7,027 bases of DNA, taken from NCBI GenBank assembly GCA_013693815.1, contig CP059259.1, positions 1,388,466-1,395,492 on the forward strand. Direction: 5' to 3'. Positions 1 to 6,418 of the stretch are shown piece after piece (the stretch's first letter is position 1; each line of letters starts with the position of its first letter). Source of the stretch: Nocardioidaceae bacterium (GTDB lineage: Bacteria > Actinomycetota > Actinomycetes > Propionibacteriales > Nocardioidaceae). The notes beneath the pieces are model-generated. The model ran no database searches and was not told the DNA's origin. It worked only from the letters and a program-made list of their open reading frames with translations. Both the position numbers and the translations under genes were made by a program.

Positions 1-64
1 TTGGCTGTTCGCCGGAGCGTGGGTGATGAGCGCGAGGCAACCGAGGATCACTGGACCGTTCCCG

Positions 65-106
65 GCCTCATGGTCAGCACGCCGCGCAGCGTGCTGACCA
101 TGAGGC
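65..106. repeat. Perfect 18-bp inverted repeat, hairpin upstream of the defence cassette
   Basis: The left arm GCCTCATGGTCAGCACGC (65-82) and the right arm GCGTGCTGACCATGAGGC (89-106) are perfectly complementary and are separated by the 6-base loop CGCGCA. There is no T-tract after the right arm. It could be a U-less terminator for a gene to the left, a long operator for the HTH regulator encoded at 546-1646, or an RNA hairpin in the leader of the cassette. An open frame runs through it, but such a perfect palindrome argues that this stretch is not coding and that the first gene starts downstream of it. Confidence 0.8.
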
Positions 107-141
107 TCGATGAGCGACGGATCGTTCCGATGAAGGTCCCC

Positions 142-549
142 ATGTCGCATGGTCGCGTTCCTCGGTACGACCGCTTCCGTGATTGGGAGTACGAGAGCGA
201 CGTGCGAAACGAGATGGCAAAGCGCAACTCGGCTGCGCTGGGTGGTTTCAACACCGCCAACCTCGGCCAGCCGATGCTGCTGACCGAGACGTACGACCTG
301 CTTGCCCTACGCGACTACATGTTGCTCTGGGCCGGCGACCCCGACAGCGCTCTCACTGCCGGATACCTTGCCATCCCTGCGAAGGGGCCTGCGCCGTTCG
401 TCGCGACTACCCAGCTTTGGTGGGATGACACTGACGTGGCACCCCGCGGTGCTCGCCGTGCGCCCGATGGGCCGAACTTCGACGAGAAGGGAACCGCCAT
501 TCCGGCCATCACCCTCAAGCCTCGCCCTGCGATCGAGGGTCAGGCGTGA
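142..549 (+). CDS. Unrecognised 135-aa protein, first gene of the SIR2-HerA cassette
   Basis: I do not recognise this protein. The frame is open to the left window edge (a TTG lies at position 1), but I prefer ATG 142: GAAGG at 132-136 lies five bases before it and the frame further upstream passes through a perfect palindrome. ATG 130 is the alternative. The product is soluble-looking, with an aromatic and charged N-terminus (motif RFRDWEYESD), a leucine-rich middle (ETYDLLALRDYMLLW), a short WWDD motif and a proline/glycine-rich C-terminal tail. No signal peptide or membrane segment is evident. Its stop overlaps the GTG start of the HTH-metallopeptidase gene (GTGA), so the two are probably translationally coupled. 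By position it could be an antitoxin-like partner or a substrate of that protease; this is speculation. Confidence 0.6.
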   Translation: MSHGRVPRYDRFRDWEYESDVRNEMAKRNSAALGGFNTANLGQPMLLTETYDLLALRDYMLLWAGDPDSALTAGYLAIPAKGPAPFVATTQLWWDDTDVAPRGARRAPDGPNFDEKGTAIPAITLKPRPAIEGQA

Positions 550-1646
550 GCCGGGCTGTTCGCCCGCCAGCTGCCTCCACCGACTTCGACGGGACGCGGC
601 TTGCAGTAGCACGGAGGCTCAGGGGCATGTCCAAGGCGACGCTCGCCCGGGAGGTTGGCGTGACACCTACGGCTATTGCTCAGTACGAGAAGGGTGGGAG
701 GCCGACTCAAGCAGTGCTTGCCAGTCTGTGTCTTGCCCTCGGGCTTCCGCGAGAGTTCTTCGGCGCAGGCCGGCCATTGACATTGCTTCCCGCGTCCGCT
801 GCCCACTTCCGCTCGTTGCGCTCCACCAGCGCGACTGCTCGTGAGCAGGCACTTGCATACGGCGAACTCTGCCTTGAACTCGTCAGCCTGATCGGCGAGT
901 ACGTCGAGCTTCCGGCAGTGGTCCTGCCTGACATCGACGTTCCTGATGACATCGAGGACAGCGACATCGTCGGCGCGGTGCGAGCGGTGAAGAAGCTGTG
1001 GGGAGTTGGAACAGGGCCGGTGCCGTCGGTCGTGCAACTCCTGGAAGCAAACGGCGTGATTGCCATGCGACTTCCCGAGGGGACCGACCCTCGTGTCGAT
1101 GCGTTCTCGACGTATGCAGGGGACCGCCCACTGGTGTTTCTGAGCTCCAATGTCGAGGACCGAGCACGAGGCCGATTCGAGGCAGCCCACGAACTTGGGC
1201 ATCTTCTGTTGCATCCTGACACGGAGCCGGGGTCGAAGATCGTGGAGAACCAGGCACATTCGTTTGCCGCCGAGTTCCTCATGCCGCGTGACGAAATCAT
1301 CGACCAGTTGCCTCGTCGGATCGACTGGCCACGGCTGCACGACCTGAAGCGCCACTGGGGTGTCAGCCTCAAGGCACTCGTGTACCGGGCCAAGACGCTC
1401 AACGTCATGTCGGATGCGTCCTATCGACGTGCCAACCAGCAACTCTCTATGTGGGGCCTTCCCGAGCCTGGCCCGCTAGGCCGCGCCGAGTCGCCGACCC
1501 TGCTCGGCATGGCTCGCGACCTGATGATCAAGAGCGGCATCGACTTCGACTCGGTACTCGCCTCTGGCCGTATCGCGACCGAGGTGACCGAGCAGGTCAT
1601 CCAGGCTGCCAGCGAGGACCGTCCTCGACTAGCGATTGGCAACTGA
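546..1646 (+). CDS. XRE-family HTH regulator fused to ImmA/IrrE-type zinc metallopeptidase
   Basis: A 366-residue, two-domain protein. Residues about 17-72 form an XRE/Cro-type helix-turn-helix (RRLRGMSKATLAREVGVTPT, then AIAQYEKGGRPT). The ImmA/IrrE (COG2856) peptidase domain spans about 155-290, with the zinc motif HELGH (H215, E216, H219) and the following E234 in ENQAHSFAAEFLMP, the family pattern supplying the third ligand. Family members cleave transcriptional repressors, as ImmA does to ImmR and IrrE to DdrO; in CBASS operons the similar CapP/CapH pair links DNA damage to induction of defence. Here sensor or repressor and protease are one chain. The GTG start is chosen because GAGGG (535-539) lies six bases upstream and it overlaps the previous stop by GTGA. 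The SIR2 gene follows after 24 bases, so a role in controlling the SIR2-HerA genes is likely but inferred. Confidence 0.9.
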   Translation: MSRAVRPPAASTDFDGTRLAVARRLRGMSKATLAREVGVTPTAIAQYEKGGRPTQAVLASLCLALGLPREFFGAGRPLTLLPASAAHFRSLRSTSATAREQALAYGELCLELVSLIGEYVELPAVVLPDIDVPDDIEDSDIVGAVRAVKKLWGVGTGPVPSVVQLLEANGVIAMRLPEGTDPRVDAFSTYAGDRPLVFLSSNVEDRARGRFEAAHELGHLLLHPDTEPGSKIVENQAHSFAAEFLMPRDEIIDQLPRRIDWPRLHDLKRHWGVSLKALVYRAKTLNVMSDASYRRANQQLSMWGLPEPGPLGRAESPTLLGMARDLMIKSGIDFDSVLASGRIATEVTEQVIQAASEDRPRLAIGN

Positions 1647-1656
1647 GAGAGCGATA

Positions 1657-1662
1657 GAGGAG
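1657..1662 (+). promoter_or_regulatory. Strong Shine-Dalgarno of the SIR2 gene
   Basis: GAGGAG lies eight bases before ATG 1671, inside the 24-base gap after the regulator gene. It is the best ribosome binding site in the cassette and fixes the SIR2 start. It suggests that the SIR2-HerA pair is translated independently of the upstream gene even if cotranscribed. Confidence 0.7.
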
Positions 1663-1670
1663 TAGGTGCC

Positions 1671-2888
1671 ATGACCGAAGCTGCTGAGGGAGTTGAGCCG
1701 GCGGCCAACAAGGCCCCGACAACTAGCGTCTTGGGTGCCTTCGCTTCAACCTGGCAGTCGTTTTCGCCGGACCCTGCGGACGATGACGCTGCCAAGGTCG
1801 CGCGCGAGAAGGCCGAAGCTAGCTTGCGTGACGAACTAGGACTCATCGTCAACGCGGAGAACTTGGTCGTGCTGGCGGGTTCAGGTGTCTCGTTCAGTGT
1901 CGGTCTCACCACGCAAACAGGTCCCGACTCGCCAAGAGCCCCGGGCATGTCAGAGCTCTGGGCTGCGGTCACAGCACTCGACTCGTATACGGCTGCGGTG
2001 GCAAAGATCCGCGAGGAGACCGTGGCAACTCGCAACCTGGAGCTCGTGCTTTCCGAAGCCGTCTCTCGCTTGGCCCTCGGCGATGACGCCGACCTGTCTG
2101 CCTTCGTCAGTGCCGCTGAGACCGAGGTGTGGGAACGTTGCAACTTCGTTGGTGACCACTCGGACCTGACGACGCACGAGCTCTTCTTGCGCAAGGTAGC
2201 GCGCAGATCGACACGATTGCAGCGCACCCAGGTCTTCACCACCAACTACGACCTAGCGATTGAGACCGCTGCGCGTCGGGCGCGGTTCAGCGTGATCGAC
2301 GGCTTCGGCTACGGTGGCCGCGACTTTGATGGCGGTTCGTTCGACCTTGATTTCGTGCGGCGCCGCCCGCAGGAACAACTTGCTCTGGAACCGAGTGTCT
2401 TCCACCTTCTCAAACTGCATGGGTCTGTGGACTGGGATGGCACCGGGAACGCCGTGCAGAAGGTGAGTGGGCGACCGGAGGCGCCCGTGCTGATCTACCC
2501 GTCGGTCGCGAAGTACCGACTCTCGTATCAGCAGCCGTACTTGGAGTTCATGTCCCGATTCCAGATTGCCTTGCGACAGCCCGATGTCGGCCTGATCGTC
2601 GCCGGGTTCGGCTTCAACGACGAGCACCTCGTTGCTCCGATCGAGGCAGCGATCCGGAGCAACATCGGTCTCCGGGCCATTGTGGTGACACCGGATGCTC
2701 GTGACGCAGGGCGCTCAGGCACGCTCGCGTGGATTGAGGACCTCATTACCCGTGGGGACCGTCGACTGACTCTGCTCGACGGCACCTTCGGCGAGCTCGT
2801 TCGCCATCTGCCCGATGTGCCGCAGATGGAAGAGCGCGATGCTCACAGTGACAGGGTTGCCCAGCGTCGGCCGAGCGAAGTCCGCTGA
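1671..2888 (+). CDS. SIR2-domain protein, probable NADase effector of a SIR2-HerA defence system
   Basis: A 405-residue cytosolic protein carrying the SIR2-like Rossmann motifs in order: LVVLAGSGVS (residues 65-74, the glycine-rich NAD loop), FTTNYD (189-194, with N192 a candidate catalytic Asn), LLKLHGSVDW (246-255, with H250 the candidate catalytic His) and IVAGFGFND (309-317). The first ~50 residues are Ala/Pro/acidic-rich and probably flexible, and the last ~20 are polar. Bacterial SIR2 proteins of this type act in abortive infection by hydrolysing NAD+. With a HerA ATPase as the next gene it matches SIR2-HerA (Nezha-type) systems, in which the two proteins assemble into a large complex. 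Its TGA shares one base with the ATG of the HerA gene (TGATG), giving coupled translation. NADase activity is inferred from motifs and context. Confidence 0.9.
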   Translation: MTEAAEGVEPAANKAPTTSVLGAFASTWQSFSPDPADDDAAKVAREKAEASLRDELGLIVNAENLVVLAGSGVSFSVGLTTQTGPDSPRAPGMSELWAAVTALDSYTAAVAKIREETVATRNLELVLSEAVSRLALGDDADLSAFVSAAETEVWERCNFVGDHSDLTTHELFLRKVARRSTRLQRTQVFTTNYDLAIETAARRARFSVIDGFGYGGRDFDGGSFDLDFVRRRPQEQLALEPSVFHLLKLHGSVDWDGTGNAVQKVSGRPEAPVLIYPSVAKYRLSYQQPYLEFMSRFQIALRQPDVGLIVAGFGFNDEHLVAPIEAAIRSNIGLRAIVVTPDARDAGRSGTLAWIEDLITRGDRRLTLLDGTFGELVRHLPDVPQMEERDAHSDRVAQRRPSEVR

Positions 2889-4597
2889 TGAAGCTCCATC
2901 CCTTCACGCCCGAGCGACAAGTCGGCGTGGTGTATCAGATTGAAGGTTCGTTCGCGGACGTCACCTTCATCGCCGCCACCCGACTGCCGAAGTCCCACTT
3001 CGGCGAGTACCTCGGCAGGGGCGAGGTCGGCGAGTTCGTGGTCATCGACGTCGGCGGGAGCGCGGCGTTCGGACGTCTGCTTCGGGTCGGCACAACAACG
3101 ACGAACGTCGACACTTTGAGCCAGAGCGAGCGGCGCATACCGGCGGAAGGTCGCATCCAGTTGCTCTCCACGCTCCACCTGGATGGCTCTTCGACTCGCG
3201 GAATCGTGAAGTATCCGAAGGTCGGGGACCCCGTCTATGCCGCGAGTGCAGAGTCGATACTTGCTGTACTCGGCGCTGCCGACGGTCCGAACCAACTCAC
3301 ACTCGGGCGGCTTTCTATGGACGAGTCCGTCGAGGTCTCCGTTCCACTGTCACGGTTGTTTGGTCGCCACCTCGCCATTGTTGGTGCGACCGGCTCGGGC
3401 AAGAGTTGGACGCTGGGCCACTTGGCAGAGAGCGTTGCGGGACTGTCGGGGAAGCTGATTCTGATTGATGCGACCGGCGAGTTTCAGACTCTGGGCTCGC
3501 GGGCAAAGCACCTCGCGTTGGGATCGCTGGACGATGAGCCGGCCGGCACGAAACTCGTGGGAATCCCTCACCACATGATGCGTGAGTCCGACCGCAACGC
3601 CTTCCTGAACCCGTCTGGCGGTGTCCAACTACCGAAGCTCCGAGAAGCGGTGCGGTCCCTGAGGCTTGCAGATGCGATTGCTGCCGACCCGTCACCCAAT
3701 CCTCAGCATGCCCCAATCCGGCACGCGAGCGGGCAAGTCGTGAAAATGAACGGTTCGATTGCCACGTACCAAGGAGCCGTCGCGAAGTATGTGAGCCAAG
3801 TCGAGAAAGCCCATGCGCCGTTCAACTTCCGCCTGCTCGCCTCCCAAGTGCAGAACGAGTGCATCTACGCCAACGGGACGGGGCAGAACGTTGGCAACTT
3901 CGGTGGGTCGAATCTGAGCGAACTCGGGTACGTCAGTTCTCTTATCAGCCGAATCAACGACCTCCTGCAGATCACCGAGGTCATGGATGTCATCGACCCC
4001 CAATCGGGGACCGGGAACGCCATAGACGAGATTGACGCTTGGCTTCGGGACTCGAGCTCTCATGTCCTACGTATTTCGCTGCGGAACCTCACGTTCACGA
4101 ACCACCTTCGCGAGATCGTCGTGAACATCCTTGGGCAGACGTTGCTTTCGTGGGCACGGGCGGGCAAGTTCCGTCAGTTCCCCGTTGTGACCGCATTGGA
4201 TGAGGCGCACCAGTTCTTCGACGTGACCGTCGGCGATGAGTTTGCAAGCACCAGACTCAACGCGTTCGACTCGATCGCTAAGGAGGGTCGCAAGTACGGA
4301 CTCACCGTTTGTGTCGCAACCCAACGCCCCGGCGACCTTCCGGCGGGCGTACTCAGCCAAGTCGGCATGACTATTGTTCATCGACTCGCCGACGGTCGAG
4401 ACCGACAACGGGTTGAGCAAGCAGCGGCAGAGATCGACCACTCAGCAACACGGCTGTTGCCCGGACTCGTACCCGGCGAGGCGATCCTCATGGGCGTCGA
4501 CTTTCCGGTGCCGGTCAGTGTTCGGATCACCCGTCCCATCGCGCCGCCAGCGTCGGACGGACCCCAGTACACCAACTGGGGCGCACAGGCGCCGTGA
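2888..4597 (+). CDS. herA: HerA-type hexameric ATPase, partner of the SIR2 effector
   Basis: A 569-residue FtsK/HerA superfamily ATPase. Residues about 10-115 look like the N-terminal HAS-barrel domain. Walker A is GATGSGKS (166-173), Walker B is VVTALDEAH (433-441, with D438/E439), and ATQRP (477-481) followed by PAGVLSQVGMTIVHRL is the conserved HerA sensor region. A long insertion (about 215-355) lies between Walker A and Walker B. Archaeal HerA works with NurA in DNA end processing; no NurA gene is present here, and coupling to SIR2 instead indicates the defence version, where HerA forms the scaffold and regulates or powers the effector. The ATG overlaps the SIR2 stop by one base, and there is no good Shine-Dalgarno, so translation probably depends on the preceding gene. 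It is the last gene of the cassette; the next unit has its own promoter 60 bases on. Confidence 0.92.
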   Translation: MKLHPFTPERQVGVVYQIEGSFADVTFIAATRLPKSHFGEYLGRGEVGEFVVIDVGGSAAFGRLLRVGTTTTNVDTLSQSERRIPAEGRIQLLSTLHLDGSSTRGIVKYPKVGDPVYAASAESILAVLGAADGPNQLTLGRLSMDESVEVSVPLSRLFGRHLAIVGATGSGKSWTLGHLAESVAGLSGKLILIDATGEFQTLGSRAKHLALGSLDDEPAGTKLVGIPHHMMRESDRNAFLNPSGGVQLPKLREAVRSLRLADAIAADPSPNPQHAPIRHASGQVVKMNGSIATYQGAVAKYVSQVEKAHAPFNFRLLASQVQNECIYANGTGQNVGNFGGSNLSELGYVSSLISRINDLLQITEVMDVIDPQSGTGNAIDEIDAWLRDSSSHVLRISLRNLTFTNHLREIVVNILGQTLLSWARAGKFRQFPVVTALDEAHQFFDVTVGDEFASTRLNAFDSIAKEGRKYGLTVCVATQRPGDLPAGVLSQVGMTIVHRLADGRDRQRVEQAAAEIDHSATRLLPGLVPGEAILMGVDFPVPVSVRITRPIAPPASDGPQYTNWGAQAP

Positions 4598-4618
4598 GCC
4601 GCCGGATCGCTCGTCGAC

Positions 4619-4652
4619 ACTTGAGCAGATAGCAGACGCCAACTGCTCAAGT
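4619..4652. promoter_or_regulatory. Inverted repeat, candidate operator of the toxin-antitoxin unit
   Basis: ACTTGAGCAG (4619-4628) and CTGCTCAAGT (4643-4652) are perfect 10-base inverted repeats separated by 14 bases. The repeat ends six bases before the -10 box at 4658 and covers the -35 region, the usual place for an autoregulatory operator bound by an antitoxin or toxin-antitoxin complex. It begins only 21 bases after the HerA stop, so it could also act as a weak terminator hairpin, but there is no T-tract. Confidence 0.55.
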
Positions 4653-4657
4653 TGCGG

Positions 4658-4663
4658 TATGAT
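4658..4663 (+). promoter_or_regulatory. -10 box of a leaderless promoter for the antitoxin gene
   Basis: TATGAT differs from the TATAAT consensus at one base, and exactly seven bases separate it from ATG 4671. Transcription would then begin at or next to the A of the start codon, giving a leaderless mRNA, which is common in actinobacteria. There is no Shine-Dalgarno before 4671, which agrees. No convincing -35 hexamer is visible. Confidence 0.6.
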
Positions 4664-4670
4664 AGTGGCT

Positions 4671-5003
4671 ATGAGGAACGCACTGCGAGTGGACCCGGCG
4701 GCGATGTCGCCGAGCACTTGGGACGAGATCAAGGACTACATCGCTGCCGCCGAGGCGGCCGGTGAGGTCGTTGAGATCACCTCGCGCACCGAGTTGCTCA
4801 CCCCGGCGCAGGCGGCTGCGCGGCTCGGTGTCTCGCGCGCCACCATCGCGCGCCGCATCGAGTCCGGTGACATTCACGCGATCAAGGTGGGTTCTCATCA
4901 CAAGATCCCGCTGCGCGAGTTCGAGCGGTTCCGTGATGAGCGCGCGGCCAGACTGATTCGCGCGACCAGCGAGGAGATCGAAGCCGACCTGTATGGCGCG
5001 TAG
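4671..5003 (+). CDS. Excisionase-type HTH protein, probable antitoxin of the PIN toxin
   Basis: A 110-residue protein. Residues about 42-88 form a MerR/excisionase-like winged helix (HTH_17 type): LLTPAQAAARLGVSRATIAR followed by the wing IKVGSHHKIPLREFERF. The N-terminal ~40 residues are predicted helical (WDEIKDYIAAAEAAGEVVE), and the acidic C-terminus (TSEEIEADLYGA) is a plausible toxin-binding tail. Start choice: ATG 4659 lies inside the -10 box, so ATG 4671 is preferred. The gene overlaps the PIN toxin gene by 11 bases, the classical antitoxin-first order. An excisionase of the island is the alternative because of the DNA-binding fold and the nearby attachment site, but the overlap with a PIN gene favours an antitoxin. 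It probably represses its own promoter through the inverted repeat at 4619-4652. Confidence 0.82.
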   Translation: MRNALRVDPAAMSPSTWDEIKDYIAAAEAAGEVVEITSRTELLTPAQAAARLGVSRATIARRIESGDIHAIKVGSHHKIPLREFERFRDERAARLIRATSEEIEADLYGA

Positions 5004-5661
5004 CACCCGCACGATCTTCCTTGACGCCAACGTCCTGGCCGCTCCTGTTACTCGAACTCTGCTGTTGGTCGGCATCGAAGCCGTTGACGTCATCGCGACG
5101 TGGAGCCAGAACGCCGAGGATGAGGCCAACCGCCACATGCGTCCGCGTGCTATGTCGGTCACCGAGTTCCGCACCACCATCTGGGAGAACGATCTCTCGC
5201 CGACGGGCAAGCGACCGAGCAAGTACAAGGCCACCAAGGATGCCGACCGGCAGATCCTCGCTGATGCGGTTGCGGCCAACGCGGCGTTCATCATCACGAC
5301 CGATGTCGATGACTTCGGCGAAGCTGATCTCGTGACCGAGAAGATCGCGGCGGTCAACCCTGACCTGTTCATGGCGACGCGCTTCACGGAGACGGCGTAT
5401 CGGCGTGCGCTGACCCAGTTGGTCGAGAGCCTGAACAATCCACCCAAGACGATCGCGCAGATGCACGCCCTGATCGGTCGCAAACACCCGCGCCTCCACG
5501 AGTGGTTCGCGCACCGCTACCCGGAAGCGGTTCCGGAGGCGATGGAGACGGAGCCGCGCGTCCTGTACCGGGGAGGGCGCTGCATCATCTGCGCACGCTC
5601 CGTCACGCGCCCCGAGCGCCTCACCCTCGGTTGCCATCCCGCATGCCTGACCACGGCGTGA
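4993..5661 (+). CDS. PIN-domain ribonuclease toxin (VapC-like) with Cys-rich C-terminal tail
   Basis: A 222-residue protein. The PIN domain occupies about residues 5-130: IFLDANVL with D11, an acidic stretch AEDEAN (E42/E44), KDADRQILADAV (D83, D85) and ITTDVDDF (D104, D106). These are the acidic residues that bind the catalytic metal in PIN nucleases, which cut RNA, often tRNA or rRNA. It is longer than a typical VapC (about 130-140 residues). The extra C-terminal part (about 140-222) ends in GGRCIICARS, then LGCHPACL; C197, C200, C214, H215 and C218 could form a zinc knuckle. This tail may aid RNA recognition, but that is inference. The gene overlaps the antitoxin by 11 bases and has only a weak GAAG nine bases before ATG 4993, so synthesis is likely coupled to the antitoxin. 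Confidence 0.87.
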   Translation: MARSTRTIFLDANVLAAPVTRTLLLVGIEAVDVIATWSQNAEDEANRHMRPRAMSVTEFRTTIWENDLSPTGKRPSKYKATKDADRQILADAVAANAAFIITTDVDDFGEADLVTEKIAAVNPDLFMATRFTETAYRRALTQLVESLNNPPKTIAQMHALIGRKHPRLHEWFAHRYPEAVPEAMETEPRVLYRGGRCIICARSVTRPERLTLGCHPACLTTA

Positions 5662-5662
5662 C

Positions 5663-6193
5663 ATGTTGATCCTTCGGGCGACCAAGAAACTGCGGGACAA
5701 GGTTTGCGGCGTCCCTGCTGGGCCGGACGATGCTTCAACGACTGTGCTGGGCGACTGGTACGCCAACCTGCTGGCTTGGCGGCGTCCGCACGTCATCCTC
5801 GTGAACGCGCGGACCCTCGTCCCCGTCATCACGCCGTTGGCTCCCGCGAGGAGCCTCGCCGAGCGGCTTCCGGACGTCATCGCTGACGCGCTCGTCGCAC
5901 TCGGGGTGGCGCAGAGCGTCGTGGACGCCGAGCGCGAGCACCCGCGGGAGGTGCGGATCGGGCCGACCGTCGACAGGTCGGTGGTTGGTTCGATGAACGA
6001 CTTCATTTTCCTTGCCGGCAACCGTCGCGACGACGCGGGCGGTCTCGACGCCCTCGACCTCGGGGAGTTGTCGAAGCGTCTCGCGCATGTCCCGTGCGGC
6101 CCGCTCTACAAGTCCCACACCTTCCCGGACGCCGAGTTGCACGCCTTCCTCGCTAGCCTCGCCGACGGTGGGGAAGCTCAGCCGGAGACTTGA
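5663..6193 (+). CDS. DUF6933-like protein, third gene of the toxin-antitoxin unit
   Basis: A 176-residue protein. The start MLILRATKKLRDKV followed by LGDWYANLLAWRRPHVILVNARTLVPVITPLAP resembles, from memory, the DUF6933 family, whose function is unknown. This part is predicted to be alternating strands and helices. A later segment SMNDFIFLAGNRRD and the C-terminal FPDAELHAFLASL also fit that family. There is no signal peptide or membrane segment. ATG 5663 begins one base after the toxin stop and has no Shine-Dalgarno, so it is probably translated by re-initiation and belongs to the same transcript. The reading frame ends in tandem stops (TGA TAG). By position it could be an accessory of the PIN system or an independent cargo gene; no activity can be assigned. 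Confidence 0.75.
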   Translation: MLILRATKKLRDKVCGVPAGPDDASTTVLGDWYANLLAWRRPHVILVNARTLVPVITPLAPARSLAERLPDVIADALVALGVAQSVVDAEREHPREVRIGPTVDRSVVGSMNDFIFLAGNRRDDAGGLDALDLGELSKRLAHVPCGPLYKSHTFPDAELHAFLASLADGGEAQPET

Positions 6194-6379
6194 TAGGTCG
6201 GCGCGAAGACGTCCCGAGACATTTCGAGAGGTCATCAGAAAGTCATCAGAAACGATGGGCAACGACTCCGGGATGATCCGATAGACTGATGACCGTCCGA
6301 TGGAGAATCTCCAGTCCAGCCCGAGGTTTTCCAGTGGGACCCGAAGTTTGAGGTAGCTGAATCAGGCCCTCCGATCTCT
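6194..6379. other. Non-coding stretch at the inner edge of the attachment site
   Basis: I see no supported gene here. The stretch holds the 11-bp tandem repeat and its inverted copy, and a small palindrome TGGAGAATCTCCA at 6301-6313. No T-tract terminator after the DUF6933-like gene is evident. Its location between the last cargo gene and the tRNA-like core fits the arm region of an integrated element. Confidence 0.5.
6231..6252. repeat. Tandem 11-bp direct repeat near the attachment site
   Basis: GTCATCAGAAA occurs twice head to tail at 6231-6241 and 6242-6252. An inverted partial copy, CTGATGAC, lies at 6286-6293. The three copies are 85-180 bases from the tRNA-like core. Short direct repeats in this position are typical of arm-type sites for a tyrosine integrase or of excisionase sites. 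That role is inference; they might also be a regulator binding cluster. Confidence 0.6.
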
Positions 6380-6415
6380 CCCAGAGGTCGCAGGTTCAAA
6401 TCCTGCCCCCGCTAC
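6380..6415 (+). other. attR-like 3' fragment of an initiator tRNA (tRNA-fMet)
   Basis: In tRNA order the fragment gives the 3' strand of the anticodon stem CCCAG (6380-6384), variable loop AGGTC (6385-6389), T-arm GCAGG / TTCAAAT / CCTGC (6390-6406, perfect 5-bp stem with 7-base loop), acceptor 3' strand CCCCGCT (6407-6413) and discriminator A6414. CCC in the anticodon stem and this acceptor strand fit an initiator tRNA beginning CGCGGGG, with the characteristic unpaired 1:72 position. No matching 5' acceptor, D-arm or CAT anticodon lies upstream, so it is not a functional gene. Integration into a tRNA gene leaves such a 3' copy at the far end of the element. The assignment to fMet comes from my memory of actinobacterial sequences. 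Confidence 0.75.
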
Positions 6416-6418
6416 TGG

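Larger units (their letters stand above)
1..6415. mobile_element. Right-hand part of a putative tRNA-fMet-integrated genomic island
   Basis: This is an inference from gene content and from the right boundary. Positions 6380-6415 reproduce the 3' part of an initiator tRNA with no 5' half, followed by a terminator, which is what tyrosine-recombinase integration into a tRNA gene leaves at the distal end. Everything to the left is typical island cargo: a SIR2-HerA defence pair with a protease regulator, and a toxin-antitoxin unit. No integrase, excisionase with a clear role, relaxase or phage structural gene is visible, and the left end lies outside the window, so the element type (prophage, ICE, satellite or decayed island) cannot be told. 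Confidence 0.5.

Noticed and set aside
1..141. TTG at position 1 as start of the first gene
   Set aside because: It gives a protein whose N-terminal part runs through a perfect 18-bp palindrome and is basic and low in structure; ATG 142 has a better ribosome binding site. The frame may simply be open by chance to the window edge.
540..1442. Long minus-strand open frame of 300 codons opposite the HTH-metallopeptidase gene
   Set aside because: It mirrors a plus-strand gene with clear HTH and HELGH motifs; its own translation shows no recognisable domain and is a typical antisense open frame of GC-rich DNA.
4374..4670. Upstream extension of the antitoxin frame into the HerA gene
   Set aside because: It overlaps the HerA coding end in another frame, and the -10 box and leaderless ATG at 4671 explain the start.
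4671..5003. Excisionase (recombination directionality factor) of the island
   Set aside because: The fold fits, but the 11-base overlap with a PIN toxin gene and the autoregulatory-type promoter favour an antitoxin.
4882..6021. Long minus-strand open frame of 379 codons across the toxin and DUF6933-like genes
   Set aside because: It is opposite two plus-strand genes with PIN motifs and family similarity; the product is Arg-rich with no motif, so it is a shadow.
6342..6415. A complete tRNA gene ending at 6414
   Set aside because: The T-arm and acceptor 3' strand are good, but no 5' acceptor strand complementary to CCCCGCT, no proper D-arm and no anticodon loop are found; the GTAGCTGA at 6353 is out of place and isolated.
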